DNA of 64,000 nt, taken from assembly GCF_047922965.1 (NCBI RefSeq), contig NZ_CP150481.1:2914001-2978000 (forward strand), read 5' to 3'. A model generated the notes under the pieces. The model did no database searches and had not been told where the DNA came from. It saw only the letters and a list, made by a program, of their open reading frames with translations. This document shows positions 60,998 to 64,000 of this stretch, piece by piece. The DNA is from Neptunicella plasticusilytica (lineage in GTDB: Bacteria; Pseudomonadota; Gammaproteobacteria; Enterobacterales; Alteromonadaceae). The position numbers and the translations under genes are program-made. The first letter of the stretch is position 1. Each line of letters opens with the position of its first letter.

Positions 60998-62302
60998 TTA
61001 AGCTCCTACAGATTCAAGTCGGCTGGCATTAGTTTGTTCTGCCAGTACATATTGCTTCCACTGTTTGGCCATATGTTTGCTGTTATCGTATTTCTCGGCC
61101 AGCCCCAGGTTATGCATCGAGGCGACATAATCTTCCTGATTATACAGCGCCATGCCCAACACCAGGTAAGCAGTGCCGGGGTTGGATAAACCGCCTTTTT
61201 CCAATGCTTTTTCGGTTTCAGCAATCGCTTCTGACCATTTTTCCATATTCAGATACAACTGACCTAACTGGGCATAAAGTTCACCGTCATCCGACATTTC
61301 CGCCGCGGCCATTAATACCGGAATGGCTTTATCCTGTTCCTGGGCGAGTGTCCAGGACTGGGCCAAAAACTTCATATTACGCAAATTCTTTTCAACTACG
61401 CCGTTATCCATGGCTTTTTCGAGCAACTCGGCTCCTTTAAAGGGCGCACCGTGGTAATAGTAAAGCTGGGCCAAATTATTAATATCACCCGCAGATTTGA
61501 CATAACCTTGCTGGTAGGCGCTTTCCAAAATCGCTAGTTGCTGTTTTTCCTGTCCCAGTTCACCGTACATGCCACTAAGTTGTGTCCAGTATTCCGGTTT
61601 ATTGAAATATTTAACCATTTTGACCAGCACATCTTTGACTTTTTCAGGCTGCTTCAATTCATAATATGCGGCCCGTTGCAGAACATACCAGTTTTCTTCG
61701 GCTACCTTGTCTTCCTTCTCAATTACCGCGATAGCCTGATTGATATAATCCGACGCCTTATCAAAGCTTTTCTGCTGGTACATAGCCTGTGCTTTAAGGT
61801 AATAATTGCTGGCAGGCACTTCGTTTTTATTCAGTGTCTCCCAACGATCCAGATAAGTGATGGTTTGATCGTAATGCCCTTGCATCATTTCCAGCTGCGC
61901 CAGACTAAACAAGGTACTCATCTCGAACGGCTCCGGAATGGGCGACTCGGCAATCACTTTTTCAAAATGCGTTACCGCTTGAGGGTATTGTTCCTGCTGA
62001 TAGTAAATAAACGCATAAAAATTCCATAACATGGCGCGCTCATAACTGTTCATCGAACTCAATTTACCCTGCACATTATCCAGCGCTTCTATCGCCTCGA
62101 CAGTTTTACCTTCATCAGCAAAAGCCTGAGCGCGCGCCAGTTGGTCATAAACCTTGGCACGAATAGCCGGTACCTGGCGGGTTTTCACGTTTTCAAATTT
62201 CTGCTCAGCCTTGGCTGAGGCAATAAAAGGACCTACAACAGTCAAAATAGAGACCAACAACAAAGACAAAAACAATTTGCCGGTCAAGTTTTTGGTATTC
62301 AT
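60998..62302 (-). CDS. Periplasmic TPR-repeat protein of the second TonB cluster
   Basis: 434 residues from ATG 62302, preceded by AGGAG at 7 nt; the upstream start at 62356 is inside the intergenic gap and rejected. Signal peptide (MNTKNLTGKLFLSLLLVSIL, cleavage near ASA-KA), then around nine TPR units (for example FYAFIYYQQEQYPQAVTHFE, LGQLYLNMEKWSEAIAETEK). Last gene of a TtpC-ExbB-ExbD-TonB-TPR cluster paralogous to that at 21800-25969. Confidence 0.87.
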   Translation of the reverse strand: MNTKNLTGKLFLSLLLVSILTVVGPFIASAKAEQKFENVKTRQVPAIRAKVYDQLARAQAFADEGKTVEAIEALDNVQGKLSSMNSYERAMLWNFYAFIYYQQEQYPQAVTHFEKVIAESPIPEPFEMSTLFSLAQLEMMQGHYDQTITYLDRWETLNKNEVPASNYYLKAQAMYQQKSFDKASDYINQAIAVIEKEDKVAEENWYVLQRAAYYELKQPEKVKDVLVKMVKYFNKPEYWTQLSGMYGELGQEKQQLAILESAYQQGYVKSAGDINNLAQLYYYHGAPFKGAELLEKAMDNGVVEKNLRNMKFLAQSWTLAQEQDKAIPVLMAAAEMSDDGELYAQLGQLYLNMEKWSEAIAETEKALEKGGLSNPGTAYLVLGMALYNQEDYVASMHNLGLAEKYDNSKHMAKQWKQYVLAEQTNASRLESVGA

Positions 62303-62315
62303 GTTTGTACTCCTG

Positions 62316-62924
62316 TTAACCGTTAATTTTGAAGGTAATGCGGTTTTGTACACCACCTACTTCAGTTTCTTCGCCGTTGACGACCCGCGGCTTGTATTTA
62401 AATTTCAACGCAGCATCCATTGCAGCCTGCTCAAAAAGTCCTTCTGGCTGGGCTTCCAGTACCACAGGATCTTTTACTGTACCGAGTTTGGTGACGGTAA
62501 ATTCGACAATCACATAGCCTTCAATGCCACGTTGTAATGCACGTCTGGGATACACCGGAGCGACTTTAACGATGGGCAGATATTCACCGTCGGAAGATTC
62601 CAGCGATATACCGCCTTGTAAGGCCACATCGGAGCCCACATCGGCCGCAAAATTCAGGCCGCTGCCGCTGTTATCCGGTGAAGGCGAATCCATCTGCGGC
62701 TGATCCATCGGTGGGGGTGGATCAGCAGGCTTGGGTGGCTTCTTGGGTTTACGATCTTTCTTGGTAACAGCGTCTTCTTTTTTAAGACGAATAAATTCCA
62801 GCACATTACCTGCCGGTGGCTCGGCTGACTCGCCACCGCCACTTTGAATCAAGGCCTGCATCAAATAAAACAGTCCCAGCGTGATGCCAACGGCCAGCAC
62901 AAGTGCAATTAGTACACGACTCAT
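62316..62924 (-). CDS. tonB: TonB family energy transducer (second cluster)
   Basis: 202 residues: N-terminal anchor (about 5-24, LIALVLAVGITLGLFYLMQA), Lys/Pro-rich linker (KPKKPPKPADPPPPMD) and C-terminal TonB domain with VAPVYPRRALQRGIEGYVIV and final VQNRITFKING. The YP-x-RAL-x-x-G-x-x-G motif is the classical TonB C-terminal signature. It starts 3 bp after exbD. Confidence 0.93.
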   Translation of the reverse strand: MSRVLIALVLAVGITLGLFYLMQALIQSGGGESAEPPAGNVLEFIRLKKEDAVTKKDRKPKKPPKPADPPPPMDQPQMDSPSPDNSGSGLNFAADVGSDVALQGGISLESSDGEYLPIVKVAPVYPRRALQRGIEGYVIVEFTVTKLGTVKDPVVLEAQPEGLFEQAAMDAALKFKYKPRVVNGEETEVGGVQNRITFKING

Positions 62925-62927
62925 CGG

Positions 62928-63335
62928 TTAAGGCTCTTGGGCGGCAATGGAAACGTCAAATACACCGGCCGCTCTGGCTGAGTCCATCACTTTAATCAAG
63001 GTATCAGTGGTGGCTTTCTTGTCTGCCTGAATCACCACGGTACCTTGCGGATTTTCAGCGTGTAAACGTTCAATGTTGGCTTGCACCGCGCGTACATCAA
63101 TACGGCGTTTATTGATCCAGATTTCACCTTTATCACTGATGGCGACCAGAATATTAGCCCGATCTTTTTTCACTGCCGTAGCTGCTTCAGGACGATTCAC
63201 ATCGATGCCGGATTCTTTGACAAATGACGCCGTTACAATGAAGAAAATCAACATGATAAAGACCACATCCAACATTGGGGTCAGATCTATTACCGCTTCT
63301 TCTTCATCTACCAGGTTTTGAAAATGCTGTTTCAT
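62928..63335 (-). CDS. exbD: Biopolymer transport protein ExbD (second cluster)
   Basis: 135 residues with the proton-carrying Asp in LTPMLDVVFIMLIFFIVTAS and the periplasmic domain ending MDSARAAGVFDVSIAAQ. Closely similar to the ExbD at 23833, consistent with duplication of the TonB2-type unit. Confidence 0.94.
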   Translation of the reverse strand: MKQHFQNLVDEEEAVIDLTPMLDVVFIMLIFFIVTASFVKESGIDVNRPEAATAVKKDRANILVAISDKGEIWINKRRIDVRAVQANIERLHAENPQGTVVIQADKKATTDTLIKVMDSARAAGVFDVSIAAQEP

Positions 63336-63372
63336 TAATTTCTCACTAACTCGAAAATAGGTGCCGGATCAC

Positions 63373-63891
63373 TTAGTGATCCAGACTCAGGGCGTCTTCA
63401 ATATGGGTTTTCTCAACTTTGGCTTTACGTGCCAACCATGCCGATGCAAACACACCGGACAAAGCTCCCACCATGCCAGCCATAGTCGGGATAGTGGCTT
63501 TGGAAACGCCGGATGCCATCGCTCTGGCATTGCCGGAGCCCAACATCGCCATACCGTCAAACACTTCAATCATGCCGGTTACCGTGCCCATCAAACCTAA
63601 TAGTGGACATAACGCCACCAAGGCCTGGATCACCGGAATGCTGGTGTTAAAGCGGATAGTGACGCGGGAAATCACCATTTGACGAATTTGCTCGGCATAC
63701 CAGGATGACTTGTCCGTTCTGGCGTTCCATTTGGCAACACATTCCTTTTTAAGCTGGCGATGACCAACAAACACATATAACACCCGCTCGATAATCAGCA
63801 GCCACATCACGAATATCAGCGTCCCGATGATCAGCAGTACCTGACCACCGGTTTCGGTAAAATCGCGAATCGCTTCGAGGAACTCAAACAT
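63373..63891 (-). CDS. exbB: ExbB/TolQ-type proton channel subunit (second cluster)
   Basis: 172 residues with three membrane helices and the ExbB core LCPLLGLMGTVTGMIEVFDG and ATIPTMAGMVGALSGVFASAW. It starts 3 bp downstream of a second, larger MotA/TolQ/ExbB gene cut by the window end. The gap to exbD is 37 bp. Confidence 0.92.
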   Translation of the reverse strand: MFEFLEAIRDFTETGGQVLLIIGTLIFVMWLLIIERVLYVFVGHRQLKKECVAKWNARTDKSSWYAEQIRQMVISRVTIRFNTSIPVIQALVALCPLLGLMGTVTGMIEVFDGMAMLGSGNARAMASGVSKATIPTMAGMVGALSGVFASAWLARKAKVEKTHIEDALSLDH

Positions 63892-63894
63892 GCC

Positions 63895-64000
63895 TTAAGC
63901 CTGCTCTGCTTTTTCAGCGCGTTCAGCGATAATGCCCGACGCCTGTTCCTGCAAAATAAATACGATATTCTTACTGCGGGTATTCAGCATGGCGTATAAC
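63895..64000 (-). CDS. C-terminal end of a TtpC-like MotA/TolQ/ExbB protein (cut by window)
   Basis: The minus-strand frame open to the window edge reads LYAMLNTRSKNIVFILQEQA then SGIIAERAEKAEQA and stops at 63895-63897. It resembles the C-terminal tail of ExbB-like proteins (NTRSKNIV... segment after the last helix). Position directly before exbB matches the TtpC slot of the first cluster. Confidence 0.75.
   Translation of the reverse strand, partial: LYAMLNTRSKNIVFILQEQASGIIAERAEKAEQA

Noticed and set aside
1..64000. CRISPR array, complete IS or prophage
   Set aside because: No regularly spaced short repeats, no transposase or phage structural genes were found in any frame.

Overview
The window looks like a chromosomal stretch of a marine-type gammaproteobacterium, most probably an alteromonad (Alteromonadaceae-like). 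The evidence is the trmJ/suhB and secFD-yajC-tgt-queA order, two TonB2-type energy-transduction clusters, a PiT/DUF47 phosphate pair, CheV, isocitrate lyase beside a LysR gene, and moderate GC. The genus is an inference. No rRNA, tRNA, CRISPR array, complete IS or prophage was seen.

Layout. 0-7.3 kb: housekeeping genes (tRNA methylation, SuhB, Sec translocon accessory subunits, queuosine synthesis). 7.3-15.6 kb: sulfotransferase, a small DUF6471 gene, then a yjfIJKLMC-type operon (PspA-like protein, DUF2491, DUF350, DUF1190 lipoprotein, ATP-grasp glutathionylspermidine-synthase-like enzyme). That operon carries an extra K+ channel gene inside and a beta-helix/PKD secreted protein at its end. 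15.6-17.5 kb: a scarred accessory patch with a duplicated 3' end of yjfC, a MITE-like inverted-repeat element, and a single cassette-like gene next to an attC-like site. 17.5-30 kb: a ten-gene Fur-type iron operon (TtpC/ExbB/ExbD/TonB, TPR, PepSY, DUF2271, DUF4198, flavoreductase) divergent from a catecholate-type TonB receptor and piuC. 30-43 kb: rhomboid, CheV, AceA/LysR, a large MHYT hybrid kinase with an HD-GYP partner, an ABC exporter, MAPEG and a KAS III enzyme. 43-48.7 kb: small accessory genes, a subclass B1 metallo-beta-lactamase homologue, and an ECF sigma/anti-sigma/coiled-coil module. 48.8-55.4 kb: RNA methyltransferase, PPIase-HupE pair, porin, PiT, GcvR, DUF3297. 55.5-59 kb: a cassette array with six recognisable attC sites on the minus strand and no integrase in the window. 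59-60 kb: non-coding repeats. 60-64 kb: phoB without phoR, and a second TonB cluster cut by the window end.

How the genes work together. The iron region couples outer-membrane ferric-siderophore import to a dedicated TonB motor and to probable periplasmic/inner-membrane reduction of iron; a Fur-box-like site lies over the receptor promoter. The phosphate theme (porin, PiT, PhoB) is tied together by two similar Pho-box-like sites. The most unusual content is the integron-type cassette array, whose cassette ends are mutually complementary as the recombination model predicts, and a related attC-like site about 41 kb away. Also notable are the intact-looking B1 metallo-beta-lactamase and the 77-bp duplication of the yjfC 3' end that brackets the beta-helix gene.
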